Numbered from the stretch's first letter, positions 35,962 through 46,142 are shown. The stretch is 64,000 nt of DNA from Kribbella monticola (GCF_003261635.1 NZ_QFXK01000034.1:186001-250000), one strand, 5' to 3'. Made by a program: numbers and translations. Notes: generated by a model from the sequence alone, not told the origin.

Positions 35962-36297
35962 CTAACCGGCCTGGGCCTGCTGTGCCTTCTTCGCTTCGTC
36001 GATGCGCTTGCCGAGCACGTACGCCATCACCCAGAACGCGGCGAACGCGAGGCCCAGCAGGAACATCACCGGTACGACGAAGCCGAGGCCGACCGCGGCG
36101 ACCTGGATCACCCAGCCGAGGATGTAGCCGACCTGGTTGCGCAACAGCCCGGCCGCGACCACGGCCAGCACTGCGAGACCGAGGCACACCGGGAGCGCAG
36201 TACTGGGTTTCACATCGGCGACCGAGATCATCACCGGCGTGACGAGGGCCAGCACGAGCGCCTCGAAGCCGAGCACGATCGAGGCGAGCGACCTCAT
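35962..36297 (-). CDS. DUF4233 membrane protein
   Basis: 111 aa with four hydrophobic segments and a short Lys/Gln/Ala tail. Function unknown. The family is nearly always between folC and ndk in actinobacteria, as here. ATG 36297 overlaps the folC stop by 4 nt (ATGA), so translation is coupled. Confidence 0.85.
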   Translation of the reverse strand: MRSLASIVLGFEALVLALVTPVMISVADVKPSTALPVCLGLAVLAVVAAGLLRNQVGYILGWVIQVAAVGLGFVVPVMFLLGLAFAAFWVMAYVLGKRIDEAKKAQQAQAG

Positions 36298-37670
36298 CGC
36301 TCGACCTCGTACGGGTTCGGCGCGCCCTTCTGCTTGCGGACCAGCAGCGTCCGGGCCTCGCCTGCGGTGATCACGCTGCCGGTGATCAGTACGCCACCGG
36401 TGCCCATCGCGATCGCGTTCTCCTCGGCCAGCCGGATCGCGTCGTCGATCGCGTCGATCAGCTTCGGCCGGACCAGCACCCGGTCCTCGCCGAACACCTC
36501 GGCCGCGATCTCGCCCAGTTCCTCGGCCGGCATCGACCGCTCGAACGAGTTCCGGGTACAGACGACGGTCTCCATGATCGGCTCGTACGCCTCGAGGATC
36601 GCGTAGACGTCCTTGTCCTTCATACAGCCCAGTACGCCGATCAGCGGGTTGAACGCGAACGCCTCGGTCACCGCGGCCGCGGTCGCCTCGGCGCCGTGCG
36701 GGTTGTGCGCGGCGTCGACGATGACGGTCGGGCTGGTGCGCACGACCTCGAGCCGCCCCGGACTGGTCGCCTCGGCGAAGCCGGCCTGGACCAGCTCGGT
36801 GTCGATCCGGCCCTCGGTCTGCGCGGTCGCACCGAGCAGCGCCTCGACCGCCGCGAGCGCAGTGGCCGCGTTGTGCGCCTGGTACTCGCCGTGCAATGGC
36901 AGGAAGATCTCCTCGTACGTGCCGCCGAGCCCCTGGATCGAGATCAGCTGGCCGCCGACCGCGACCGTCCTGCTGGTGACGCCGAACTCGAGTCCCTCGC
37001 GGGCGACCTGCGCGCCCACCTCGGCGGCCCGGCGCTGCAGCACCTCGAGCACCTCGAGGCTCTGCTGCGAGATCACCGCCGTACCGCCGGGCTTGATGAT
37101 GCCGGCCTTGTCCTTGGCGATGGTGACCGGATCGGGGCCGAGGATGTGCGCGTGGTCGACCGCCACCGGGGTGATCACCGAAACGATGCCGTCGGCAACG
37201 TTCGTGGAGTCCCAGGTGCCGCCGAGGCCGACCTCGACGATCGCCACGTCGACCGGTGCGTCCGCGAACGCGGCGAACGCCATCGCGGTCATCACCTCGA
37301 AGAACGACAGCGGGTGCTCGTTCTCGGAGTCGACGACATCGACGTACGGCTCGATCTCGGCGTACACCTCGACGAAGCGCTGCTCCTCGATCGGTTCACC
37401 GTTCAGCGTGATCCGCTCCCGGACGGACTCCAGGTGCGGGCTGGTGAACCGGCCCGTGCGCAGACCGGCCTCGCGCAGCAGCGCGTCCACCATCCGCGCG
37501 GTCGACGTCTTGCCGTTGGTGCCGGTCAGGTGCACCACCGGATAGGTCTTCTGCGGGTCGCCGAGCAGCTCGACCAGCCGCCGGACCCGGTCCAGGGTGG
37601 GGTCGATCTTGGACTCCGGCCAGCGGGCCTGGAGCTTGGCCGACACTTCGGCGTACGAGAGATCACTCAT
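36294..37670 (-). CDS. folC: folylpolyglutamate/dihydrofolate synthase
   Basis: Adds glutamate to dihydropteroate and folates. 458 aa from ATG 37670 (MSDLSYAEVSAKLQARWPES). Mur-ligase-type P-loop HLTGTNGKTSTARM, then TSPHLESVRERI, FFEVMTAMAF and VDAAHNPHGA. An upstream extension to 37736 lacks homology. Divergent from valS over an 82-bp shared promoter region. Confidence 0.96.
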   Translation of the reverse strand: MSDLSYAEVSAKLQARWPESKIDPTLDRVRRLVELLGDPQKTYPVVHLTGTNGKTSTARMVDALLREAGLRTGRFTSPHLESVRERITLNGEPIEEQRFVEVYAEIEPYVDVVDSENEHPLSFFEVMTAMAFAAFADAPVDVAIVEVGLGGTWDSTNVADGIVSVITPVAVDHAHILGPDPVTIAKDKAGIIKPGGTAVISQQSLEVLEVLQRRAAEVGAQVAREGLEFGVTSRTVAVGGQLISIQGLGGTYEEIFLPLHGEYQAHNAATALAAVEALLGATAQTEGRIDTELVQAGFAEATSPGRLEVVRTSPTVIVDAAHNPHGAEATAAAVTEAFAFNPLIGVLGCMKDKDVYAILEAYEPIMETVVCTRNSFERSMPAEELGEIAAEVFGEDRVLVRPKLIDAIDDAIRLAEENAIAMGTGGVLITGSVITAGEARTLLVRKQKGAPNPYEVER

Positions 37671-37752
37671 CAGGCTGCCCAGTCTAGGGTGGCCGCCCCG
37701 GCCTGTGGATAACCGGTCGTTAGCACCCCTTGACAACCACTAGGATTGCCGT

Positions 37753-40293
37753 ATGAGCGAAGCGTCCCGTGTTCCTGACAAGCCCACCCTCGAAGGCCTC
37801 GAGGAGAAGTGGGCTGCGGTATGGAAGGAGCAGCAGACCTACGCCTTCGACCGGACCGCTTCGCGCGAAGAGGTCTACTCGATCGACACCCCGCCGCCGA
37901 CGGTCTCGGGGAAGCTGCACGTCGGGCACATCTTCAGCTACACGCACACCGACCTGATCGCGCGGTTCCAGCGGATGCGGGGCAAGAAGGTCTTCTACCC
38001 GATCGGCTGGGACGACAACGGCCTGCCGACCGAGCGCCGCGTCCAGAACTACTACGGCGTCCGCTGCGACCCGACCCTGCCGTACGACGCGTCCTTCGAG
38101 CCGCCGGAGAAGCCGGACCCGAAGAAGCAGATCCCGGTCTCGCGGCAGAACTTCGTCGAGCTGTGCGGCGAGCTGACGCACATCGACGAGCAGGCGTTCG
38201 AGCGGATGTGGCGCCAGGTCGGCCTGAGCGTCGACTGGTCGTACCTCTACACGACCATCTCCGCCGACTCCCGCCGTACGTCGCAGCGTGCCTTCCTGCG
38301 CAACTACGCCCGCGGCGAGGCGTACCTGGCCGAGGCCCCCACGATGTGGGACGTCACCTTCCAGACGGCGGTCGCCCAGGCCGAGATGGAGCCCCGCGAC
38401 TACCCGGGCGCGTTCCACCGGATCGCCTTCCACGGCACCGGCAACCCGATCTACATCGAGACCACCCGGCCGGAGCTGCTGCCGGCCTGCGTCGCGCTGA
38501 TCGCCCACCCGGACGACGAGCGGTACCAGGCCCTGTTCGGCACGATGGTCCGCACGCCGCTGTTCGACGTCGAGGTTCCGGTCCTCGCGCACCGGCTGGC
38601 CGAGCCGGACAAGGGCGCCGGCATCGCGATGGTCTGCACCTTCGGTGACCCCACCGACGTCATCTGGTGGCGCGAGCTGCAGCTGCCGACCCGGACGGTC
38701 ATCGGCCGCGACGGCCGTCTGCTGCGCGACACCCCGGAATGGCTCTCGGGCTCTGCTCTGTACGAGGAGCTGGCCGGTAAGACCATCTTCAGCGCCCGTG
38801 AGCTGATCGTCGAGAAACTCCGCGAGAGTGGCGACCTGGACGGTGAGCCGAAGAAGACCGAGCGGAAGGCGAACTTCTTCGAGAAGGGCGACAAGCCGCT
38901 CGAGATCGTCTCCACCCGGCAGTGGTACATCACCAACGGCGGCCGCAGCGAGGACCTCCGCAACGAGTTCATCGAGCTCGGTGAGCGGGAGGAGTTCGTC
39001 CCGGAGCACATGCGGCACCGGTACCTGAACTGGGTCAACGGCCTTAACGGCGACTGGCTGATCTCCCGCCAGCGCTTCTTCGGCGTCCCCTTCCCGGTCT
39101 GGTATCCGATCGACGCCGACGGCGAGCCGGACTACGATCACCCGCTGCTGCCCCGCGAGGAGGATCTCCCGATCGACCCGACCTCGGACGTCCCGAGCGG
39201 GTACGACGAGTCCCAGCGCGGCAAGCCGGGCGGCTTCCAGGCCGACCCGGATGTGATGGACACCTGGGCGACGTCGTCCCTGTCGCCGCAGATCGTCACC
39301 GGCTGGGAGCGCGATCCGGATCTGTTCGCCCGGACCTTCCCGATGGACCTGAACACGCACGCGCACGACATCATCCGCACCTGGCTGTTCTCCCGCATCG
39401 TCCGCGCGCAGTTCGAGAACGGCACGCTGCCGTGGAAGCGCTCGATGATCTCCGGCTTCGTCGTCGACCCGGACCGGAAGAAGTTCAGCAAGTCCAAGGG
39501 CAATGCGGCGCTGCCGGACGACATCCTGCACAAGTTCGGCTCGGACGCGGTTCGCTGGCGGGCCGCGATGGCCCGGCCGGGGCTGGACTCGCCGTTCGAC
39601 GAGTCGCAGATGAAGGTCGGCCGGCGGCTGGCGATCAAGGTCCTGAACGCGTCGAAGTTCGTCCTGAGCTTCGGAGCCACCTCGGCCGACGCCTCCGCTG
39701 TCACCGAGCCCGTCGACCTGGCGATGCTGGCGCAGCTGCGCACAGTCGTCGAGGACGCGACGGCAGCCTTCGACCGGTACGACTACACGGGTGCGCTGGA
39801 GGTCACGGAGCGGTTCTTCTGGACCTTCTGCGACGACTACGTCGAGCTCGTCAAGGAGCGCGCGTACGGCGGTCACGGTGAGGCCGGGGCTGCCTCGGCG
39901 AAGGCCGCGCTCGCGGTTGCACTGTCGGTCCAGTTGCGGCTGCTCGCGCCGTATTTGCCGTTCGCGACCGAAGAGGTCTGGTCGTGGTGGCAGGACGGGT
40001 CGATCCACCTAACCTCGTGGCCTGTCGCTGACGTCGACGTCGCTTCCACTGCGCACGACCCGGCGGTGCTGGACGCGGTGGCCGAGGTTCTCGCCGGGAT
40101 CCGCGGCGCCAAGTCGACCGCGCAGGTCTCGATGAAGACCGAGGTCTCCAAGGTCGAGGTCAGCGGCCCCGCCGACCGGCTCGCCCTGGCCGAACAGGCC
40201 GAGGTCGACCTCCGCGCAGCCGGCCGCATCATCGGCGAGATCGTCTGGAGCCCCGACGAGTCCGACACCATCTCAGTCATCGCGGCCCTCTGA
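37753..40293 (+). CDS. valS: valine--tRNA ligase, archaeal/rickettsial-like type
   Basis: Charges tRNA-Val and edits mischarged threonine. 846 aa. Class I motifs HVGH (residues 57-60, in [16 protein letters not shown]) and KFSKSKGNA. The segment [20 protein letters not shown] and [17 protein letters not shown] are the archaeal-like form; the usual bacterial enzyme reads DHAGIATQ at the first site. The C-terminal coiled-coil arm of bacterial ValRS is missing. Elsewhere in actinobacteria valS usually reads in line with folC; here it is divergent. ATG 37753 lies 6 nt after TAGGAT, suggesting a leaderless message. Confidence 0.95.
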   Translation: MSEASRVPDKPTLEGLEEKWAAVWKEQQTYAFDRTASREEVYSIDTPPPTVSGKLHVGHIFSYTHTDLIARFQRMRGKKVFYPIGWDDNGLPTERRVQNYYGVRCDPTLPYDASFEPPEKPDPKKQIPVSRQNFVELCGELTHIDEQAFERMWRQVGLSVDWSYLYTTISADSRRTSQRAFLRNYARGEAYLAEAPTMWDVTFQTAVAQAEMEPRDYPGAFHRIAFHGTGNPIYIETTRPELLPACVALIAHPDDERYQALFGTMVRTPLFDVEVPVLAHRLAEPDKGAGIAMVCTFGDPTDVIWWRELQLPTRTVIGRDGRLLRDTPEWLSGSALYEELAGKTIFSARELIVEKLRESGDLDGEPKKTERKANFFEKGDKPLEIVSTRQWYITNGGRSEDLRNEFIELGEREEFVPEHMRHRYLNWVNGLNGDWLISRQRFFGVPFPVWYPIDADGEPDYDHPLLPREEDLPIDPTSDVPSGYDESQRGKPGGFQADPDVMDTWATSSLSPQIVTGWERDPDLFARTFPMDLNTHAHDIIRTWLFSRIVRAQFENGTLPWKRSMISGFVVDPDRKKFSKSKGNAALPDDILHKFGSDAVRWRAAMARPGLDSPFDESQMKVGRRLAIKVLNASKFVLSFGATSADASAVTEPVDLAMLAQLRTVVEDATAAFDRYDYTGALEVTERFFWTFCDDYVELVKERAYGGHGEAGAASAKAALAVALSVQLRLLAPYLPFATEEVWSWWQDGSIHLTSWPVADVDVASTAHDPAVLDAVAEVLAGIRGAKSTAQVSMKTEVSKVEVSGPADRLALAEQAEVDLRAAGRIIGEIVWSPDESDTISVIAAL

Positions 40294-40362
40294 CAGCCTG
40301 CTGATCTACCGGTGTGGGACACCCCGGCGACCGACCGGTGAGTTCTACCACCTGTGACCCTC

Positions 40363-40394
40363 GTAGCGCCCGCTTCTTCGGAGGCGGGCGCTAC
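40363..40394 (+). terminator. valS terminator with UUCG tetraloop
   Basis: A 14-bp stem with one G-U pair (40363-40376 with 40381-40394) closed by TTCG, 70 nt after the valS stop. The right arm and its flank (GGCGGGCGCTACTTGCGTGA) are partly repeated just downstream. Confidence 0.8.
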
Positions 40395-40515
40395 TTGCGT
40401 GAGGCGGGGGCTACTTGCGTGAACCGAACGGCTACGCTGCGGAGCCGGTTGTCCCGATGTGAAACCATCAGGACGGCACTGGCTAGACCGTGACTTGTCC
40501 CGAGGAGCATGCCTG

Positions 40516-42611
40516 ATGAGCGACCCGAACACCCCGGCCGATTCGGACCGCACCCCCGCGTCCGACACCCCGCCCGAGGTCGCTCCAGCCAAGAAGACTC
40601 CCGCCAAGAAGTCAGCCACACCCCGCAAACGCACCCCCCGAAAAACCACCACGGCGAAGTCGGCCACCACTGCTGCGGACACCCGCAAAAGCACCCCCAA
40701 AAAGCCCGCCCAGCCCCAGCCTGCCGAAGAACTCCCCTTCGCTGCGGAACACCCCACCTCAAAGGCAACCGCCCCCAGCACTCCCCCATCCAGTGCGAGC
40801 ACGTCCACCCCCACACCGGCAACACCCGCGGACACACCCACCACCGCCTCAACGCCGCCCACCGACGCAACCCCCGGCACCTCAGCTCCACCCACCGAGG
40901 CAACCCCCGCCGCCTCAGCTCCGCCAGCCGACGCACCCGCCACCGCCGCCTCAGCTCCGCCAGCCGACGCACCCGCCACCGCCTCAGCTCCGCCAGCCGA
41001 CGCCGCGTCCACGACTCCTTCCACCCGTTCCCAGCCGTCCGCACCAAGCGGACCCACAGGTCGAGCCGCGAAGTCACCCTCCCAACAAACCCCCATGCCC
41101 GCTCAAACGCCCCTCCCGAAGCAAACGCCTCTCCCCGCCCAAACCCCTTTCCCCAAACAAACCCCCCTCCGCCCCGCCCCCACCTCCAACGACACCGCTC
41201 CTCCGTCCGCCAACGCCCCCACTCCACAACCCACACCCGCCAACACCACAACCACCCCGAGCCCGGCAACCCCCAGCCCCACGCCAAGCTCACCCGCTGA
41301 CCACCCGCGGCCACCTCAGCAACCCCCACCCCGCCCGCAACCACCGCACCAAGCACACCTCCTGCACCCACTGCGCCCGATTCCCCCAGCGACCCGTCCA
41401 AGCCCGGCTCACCAACCGCGCCTTCGGCCAAAGCCCCCGCCAACTCGACAAACTCCGGAACCACACCCAGCGCACCACCAGCAACCACCGCACCTACCTC
41501 ACCCCCGTCGACGCCCCCGACTGGCTCCCCCACCGGTACTCCGACCAGCGCAACCGCCACCCCAAACACCACCAGCACAACAACACCTGGCTCGACCGGC
41601 GAAACCACCAAGCCCAGCTCACCCGCCGGCACACCGACCAGCACAACCGCCACCCCAAACACCACCAGCACAACAACACCTGGCACGGCCAGCGAAACCA
41701 CCAAGCCCGACTCACCCGCCGGCACACCGACCAGCACAACCGCCATCCCAAACACCACCAGCACAACAACGCCAGGCTCGACCGGCGAAACCACCAAGCC
41801 GGGCTCGCCTGCTGGGGTTGGAGGTGGCGCTATCGCCGGTGCTGCAGCTGGAGCGTCGCAGGGTAAGGCTGGCGGGGTTGGCGGTGCGACGACAGCGCCT
41901 GCTAAAGCCGGAGGGGCGCCGGGCAAGGCTGGTGGGGTTGGCGGGGCGACGACAGCGGGAGCTAAAGCCGGAGGGTCGCAGGGTAAGGCTGGTGGGGTTG
42001 GCGGGGCGACGACAGCCGGTGCTGGGGCTGGGGCTGGAGGGGCGAAGAGTAAGGCTGGGGAGGGTGAGGGGAAGGGCAAGAAGAAGGTGCAGTTGCGGAG
42101 GAATCCGTGGGTGACTGTGGGGGGTGTGGTGCTGGTTTTGCTGTTGCTTGCTGGGTTCGGGTACTTCGGTGGGTTCGGGCCGTTGAGTCGGTTGAATACG
42201 GCGCGGGGGATCACGCCGCCGGCGAAGTTGGCGGGGTTGGAGCGGATCACGGATCCGGACATTCGCGGGCAGTTGCAGTTGGACCAGACGCGGCAGGCGC
42301 TGAGCAGGATCAACGACGGCAAGCAGGTGACGGTCGAGGCGTACGGGAATCTTGACGGCAAGCGGCTGTTCGTACTGATCGCGTTGCGCGGCAAGGTCGA
42401 CATCGACAAGACGATCAAGGACTCGGGGGCGACACCGGACAAGGTGAAGACGGTCGGCAAGTCCACCTGCGTCGAGTCGATCGGCAACCTGCCTGCGCAG
42501 TGCTACCGGGGATCCCAACGCCTGACAGTCATCGCCCAGGCGGCGAACGACGGAGCAACCGTCGACGACGTTGGAGCAGTCTCCAACGAAGCCTTCGACG
42601 CAATGAAGTAG
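40516..42611 (+). CDS. Pro/Thr/Ala-rich single-pass membrane protein, frameshifted near 41300
   Basis: The N-terminus (MSDPNTPADSDRTPASDTPP, then Lys/Ala/Pro- and Ala/Pro/Ser-rich) reads in frame from ATG 40516 to about 41295. Beyond that the credible frame is the one entered at 41301: Pro/Thr/Ser-rich, three 31-aa repeats, a Gly/Ala/Lys stretch, then RRNPWVTVGGVVLVLLLLAG as a membrane anchor and a C-terminal domain of about 150 aa with two Cys, ending at 42611. One missing base would restore a 698-aa protein. Either a sequencing error or a real mutation. Family not recognised; probably an envelope protein with a long disordered cytoplasmic side. Alternatively only the C-terminal part (GTG 42087-42611) is made. 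Confidence 0.6.
41532..41810 (+). repeat. 93-bp in-frame coding repeat, 3 copies
   Basis: ACCAGCACAA recurs at 41571, 41664 and 41757, 93 bp apart, i.e. 31 codons. In the restored frame the unit reads like TTKPSSPAGTPTSTTATPNT followed by TSTTTPG. It is extracellular-linker-like or disordered sequence. Confidence 0.85.
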
Positions 42612-42891
42612 CAGGCACGGTTTGGATGACTAACAGGCAGAGTGGAACTAGCAGGCAGGGTTTGCGCGGCTCGACCGAGGACGATGCCAAAGGCAACCTT
42701 CTCGGTCGGCCGACCCCGGCGAAGCTACGAGGTCATGTCTCAAGCGGCTCCGAGCGGGTCGCGGAGCACACCGGAGTACGCCTTCCTGCGCGAGCTAGGC
42801 AGGTTCATCACGCTCGACAACTAGGTCAGCAAGGAAATCGCGGCCGCGGACAGCCGGCACCAGCTCGCCGTGAACAACATCTGCCTGTGAA
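42612..42891. other. non-coding stretch before the clpX terminator
   Basis: No convincing gene. AGCAGGCA(C/G)GGTTT occurs twice (about 42610 and 42650). A 29-codon frame at 42735-42824 (MSQAAPSGSRSTPEYAFLRE...) has no ribosome-binding site or family support and may be a gene remnant. Confidence 0.4.
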
Positions 42892-42929
42892 AGGAGGCCG
42901 GGCCCACCTTGCGGCGGATCCGGCCTCCT
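42892..42929 (-). terminator. clpX terminator hairpin
   Basis: AGGAGGCCGG (42892-42901) pairs perfectly with 42920-42929 around an 18-nt loop, 34 nt beyond the clpX stop. Confidence 0.65.
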
Positions 42930-42962
42930 CACGCGATTGTGTGAAGCTCCCTCGAGAGAGCG

Positions 42963-44258
42963 TCAGGCGGTCTTCTCGCGGCGTTCGCGTTTGCGCTCGA
43001 TCTGGTCGCGGGGAATCAGGGTCGGGTTGACGTTCTCCAGCACGACCTCGCCGGTGACGACGACCTTCGCGACATCCTCACGGCTGGGCACCTCGTACAT
43101 CACGTTGAGGAGCACCTCCTCCATGATGGCGCGCAAACCGCGAGCGCCGGTGCCGCGAAGGAGTGCCTGGTCGGCGATCGCCTCGACCGCGTCGTCGCTG
43201 AACTCCAGCTCGACGTTGTCGATTTCGAAGAGCCGCCGGTACTGCTTGACCAGCGCGTTCTTCGGCTCGGACAGGATCTTGATCAACGCGTCCCGGTCGA
43301 GCGGGGACACGGTGGTGATGACCGGGAGACGGCCGATGAACTCGGGGATCAGCCCGAACTTGAGCAGATCCTCCGGCATCACGTCGGCGTACGTTCCGGC
43401 TTCGCGCGGCTTCTCGGTCTCGCGCGACATGCTGAACCCGAGCGTCTTCTTGCCGACCCGCTGCTCCACCATGTGGTCCAGTCCGGCGAACGCGCCGCCG
43501 ACGATGAACAGCACGTTGGTGGTGTCGATCTGGATGAACTCCTGGTGCGGGTGCTTGCGACCGCCTTGGGGCGGGACGCTGGCCGTCGTACCTTCCAGGA
43601 TCTTCAGCAGCGCCTGCTGGACGCCTTCGCCGGAGACATCGCGGGTGATCGACGGGTTCTCGCTCTTGCGGGCGATCTTGTCGACCTCGTCGATGTAGAT
43701 GATGCCGGTCTCGGCCTTCTTGACGTCGTAGTCAGCGGCCTGGATCAGCTTCAGCAGGATGTTTTCGACGTCCTCACCGACGTAACCCGCCTCGGTGAGG
43801 GCGGTGGCGTCGGCGATCGCGAACGGCACGTTGAGCATCCGGGCCAGGGTCTGCGCCAGGTAGGTCTTGCCGCAGCCGGTCGGGCCGATCAGCAGGATGT
43901 TCGACTTCGCGAGCTCGACTGCCTCGTCCTTGGCGTGCCGGCCGGCCGTCGACGAGGCCTGCCCGTCGCGCACCCGCTTGTAGTGGTTGTAGACAGCCAC
44001 CGCGAGGGCTTTCTTCGCCACGTCCTGTCCGACGACGTAGGCGTTGAGGAAGTCATAGATCTCGCGGGGCTTCGGCAGCTCCGTCAGACCGACCTCGGAG
44101 CCCTCGTTCAGCTCTTCCTCGATGATCTCGTTGCAGAGATCGATGCACTCGTCGCAGATGTAGACGCCGGGACCGGCGATGAGCTTCTTGACCTGCTTCT
44201 GGCTCTTCCCGCAGAACGAGCACTTGAGCAAGTCGCCGCCGTCACCTATGCGTGCCAC
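42963..44258 (-). CDS. clpX: ATP-dependent Clp protease ATP-binding subunit ClpX
   Basis: AAA+ unfoldase feeding substrates to ClpP. 431 aa from GTG 44258. Zinc-binding domain with Cys13, Cys16, Cys35 and Cys38 (CSFC, CDEC), Walker A GPTGCGKT, Walker [12 protein letters not shown], pore and IGF-loop region (RHLPVIT-like [10 protein letters not shown]). The full family length. Downstream of clpP1-clpP2, with 177 nt before it. Confidence 0.97.
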   Translation of the reverse strand: MARIGDGGDLLKCSFCGKSQKQVKKLIAGPGVYICDECIDLCNEIIEEELNEGSEVGLTELPKPREIYDFLNAYVVGQDVAKKALAVAVYNHYKRVRDGQASSTAGRHAKDEAVELAKSNILLIGPTGCGKTYLAQTLARMLNVPFAIADATALTEAGYVGEDVENILLKLIQAADYDVKKAETGIIYIDEVDKIARKSENPSITRDVSGEGVQQALLKILEGTTASVPPQGGRKHPHQEFIQIDTTNVLFIVGGAFAGLDHMVEQRVGKKTLGFSMSRETEKPREAGTYADVMPEDLLKFGLIPEFIGRLPVITTVSPLDRDALIKILSEPKNALVKQYRRLFEIDNVELEFSDDAVEAIADQALLRGTGARGLRAIMEEVLLNVMYEVPSREDVAKVVVTGEVVLENVNPTLIPRDQIERKRERREKTA

Positions 44259-44435
44259 CGGGACAGATCCCTTCTCTCACTAGCTGAGGCCGGGTCGAGC
44301 CGAGTTCGTCTCGAACCTAGATTCCGACGGTACCGCGCCTGGAGTCCGAACGCTGCCCTCTCGCACGCGTCGTGACTACGCCCGTGGCGAACGTGCAGCA
44401 CTCCAGGCGGCGGCACCACCGCACTGTCGAGAAAC

Positions 44436-45047
44436 TCAGGCGCCGACGCCGACCGGAGTCTTCCGCGACTCCAGGACCGAGTCGATCAGACCGTACTGGA
44501 CGGCCTGCTCGGCGGTGAGGAACTTGTCCCGCTCGATGTCACGGGAGACCTCTTCCAGCGACTTCCCGCTGGCGTCGGACAGCATCTTCTCCAGCAGCGA
44601 GCGCAACCGCAGGATCTCGTTCGCCTGGATCTCGATGTCGCTCGACTGGCCGTAGGTGCCCTCGGTGGCCGGCTGGTGGATGATGATCCGGCTGTTCGGC
44701 AGGGCCATCCGCTTACCCGGCGTACCGGCGGCGAGCAGTACCGCGGCAGCGGAGGCCGCCTGGCCGAGGCACACCGTCTGGACGTCGGCCTTGATGTAGC
44801 GGATCGTGTCGTAGATCGCCGTCAGCGCCGTGAAGGAGCCGCCCGGCGAGTTGATGTAGATGCTGATGTCGCGGTCGGGATCCATCGACTCCAGGCAGAG
44901 CAGCTGCGCCATCACGGCGTTCGCGATCTCGTCGGAGATCGGCGTGCCGAGGAAGATCGTGCGCTCCTCGAACAGCTTGGTGTAGGGGTCGACGCGGCGC
45001 ATGCCGTACGACGTGCGCTCCTCCCACTGCGGGATGAAGTAGTTCAT
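44436..45047 (-). CDS. clpP2: ATP-dependent Clp protease proteolytic subunit (ClpP2)
   Basis: Serine peptidase subunit of the hetero-oligomeric ClpP1P2 barrel. 203 aa. Catalytic Ser99 in GQAASAAA and His124 in IIIHQPA, with the Asp in the C-terminal helix region. Second gene of the clpP pair, 28 nt after clpP1. Confidence 0.96.
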   Translation of the reverse strand: MNYFIPQWEERTSYGMRRVDPYTKLFEERTIFLGTPISDEIANAVMAQLLCLESMDPDRDISIYINSPGGSFTALTAIYDTIRYIKADVQTVCLGQAASAAAVLLAAGTPGKRMALPNSRIIIHQPATEGTYGQSSDIEIQANEILRLRSLLEKMLSDASGKSLEEVSRDIERDKFLTAEQAVQYGLIDSVLESRKTPVGVGA

Positions 45048-45075
45048 GGGTTTGTCCTTACTACGGAGTGGGAGA

Positions 45076-45699
45076 TCAGGAGTTCGGGCTGCCGCTGCTC
45101 AGCTGAGCGGCGCTCGCCACGACGTGGTCGATGAAGCCGTAGTCCTTCGCCTGGTCAGCGGTGAACCAGCGGTCGCGGTCGGCGTCGGTCTCGACCTGCT
45201 CGAGCGCCTGGCCGGTGTGCTCGGCGATCAGCTTGAACAGCTGCGCCTTGATGTGCAGCGACTGCTGGGCCTGGATCTTGATGTCGGAGGCCGTTCCACC
45301 CATCCCGCCGGACGGCTGGTGCATCATGATCCGCGCGTGCGGGAGGGCGAAGCGCTTGTCCTTCGCGCCGGCGCAGAGCAGGAACTGCCCCATCGACGCG
45401 GCCAGGCCCATCCCGACGGTGGCGACGTCGTTGGAGATCCACTGCATGGTGTCGTAGATCGCCATGCCGGAGTCCACCGAACCACCCGGCGAGTTGATGT
45501 ACAGCCAGATGTCCTTGTTGGGGTCCTCTGCGTTGAGGAGCAGCATCTGAGCACAGATCGCGTTCGCGTTGTCGTCGCGAACCTCGGACCCCAAGAAGAT
45601 GATCCGGTTGCTCAGCAGGCGCTGATAGATGTGGTCGTCGAGTCCGCCGGATCCGTTGCCGCCCGCTGCGGTGGGGCTGGCTGCAAATGTCTCGTTCAC
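45076..45699 (-). CDS. clpP1: ATP-dependent Clp protease proteolytic subunit (ClpP1)
   Basis: Partner peptidase subunit. 207 aa from GTG 45699 with a Gly/Ser-rich N-terminal segment (AAGGNGSGG) that may be processed. Catalytic Ser102 in GLAASMG and His127 in MMHQPSGG. A ClgR box lies about 50 bp upstream, as for clpP1P2 in other actinobacteria. Confidence 0.96.
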   Translation of the reverse strand: MNETFAASPTAAGGNGSGGLDDHIYQRLLSNRIIFLGSEVRDDNANAICAQMLLLNAEDPNKDIWLYINSPGGSVDSGMAIYDTMQWISNDVATVGMGLAASMGQFLLCAGAKDKRFALPHARIMMHQPSGGMGGTASDIKIQAQQSLHIKAQLFKLIAEHTGQALEQVETDADRDRWFTADQAKDYGFIDHVVASAAQLSSGSPNS

Positions 45700-45750
45700 G
45701 AAGCCGACATTACTGGTCGCCGTCGACAGACCGGAGGCCGGTCGGCAAGT

Positions 45751-45767
45751 GTTCGCTCACGGCGCAC
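45751..45767. promoter_or_regulatory. ClgR-type operator ahead of clpP1
   Basis: GTTCGCTCACGGCGCAC contains CGC-TCACG-GCG, matching the published ClgR core CGCYNANRGCG at every defined position. It sits 52-68 bp before the clpP1 start. ClgR activates clpP1P2 under protein stress; clgR itself is not in the window. Confidence 0.75.
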
Positions 45768-45814
45768 TGTGTCTGCCCTCAGCGAATTCCCACCCACCCC
45801 ACCAGCCTCGCACT

Positions 45815-46078
45815 ACGAAGCCGCACCCCGGGGTCACCCGCTGCAACAGGTGGCAGAGCACCACGCAGTACAGGCTGCATCTTCCCTCGTACTACGTGCC
45901 GCCGCGCACCTCCGCTGCAACGTGCGGCAGGGCAACGCAGTACGAGCGCAATCTTCCTCGTACTGCGTGACGTCGCCCCCTCCGCTGCGACCTGCAGCAG
46001 GGCAACGCATTACGTGCGTCACCGTCCTCGTACTGCGTGGCGTCGCGCACCGTTCGCTGCGACGTGCGGCAGGACGTA
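45815..46078. repeat. about 70-bp tandem repeat array with internal inverted repeats
   Basis: Fills most of the clpP1/tig gap; no gene seen in 45768-46090. CTCGTACT recurs at 45886, 45957 and 46027 (71 and 70 bp). Units hold TCCGCTGCRACSTGCRGCAG and arms CTCGTACTGCGT and ACGCAGTACGAG, which are inverted copies, so each unit can fold. Confidence 0.85.
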
Positions 46079-46090
46079 GTACGGGAAAGG

Positions 46091-46125
46091 CAGCGGCCCG
46101 GATCCGTAAGGGATCCGGGCCGTTG
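46091..46125 (-). terminator. tig terminator
   Basis: A 15-bp stem with one wobble (46091-46105 with 46111-46125) and a GTAAG loop, 17 nt beyond the tig stop. Confidence 0.85.
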
Positions 46126-46142
46126 CGGGTGTTTCGGGGCTG

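Noticed and set aside
37729-37746. Classical TTGACA/TAGGAT promoter for valS
   Set aside because: TTGACA (37730-37735) is only 5 nt from TAGGAT, too close for a sigma-70 promoter; only the TAGGAT box is kept.
37720-40008. 762-codon minus-strand open frame opposite valS
   Set aside because: valS is unmistakable on the plus strand; the antisense product has no recognisable domain.
40459-42114. 551-codon frame as the true gene product after valS
   Set aside because: Beyond about 41300 this frame gives His/Gln/Arg/Pro-rich nonsense, while another frame gives a coherent linker, repeats, membrane anchor and C-terminal domain.
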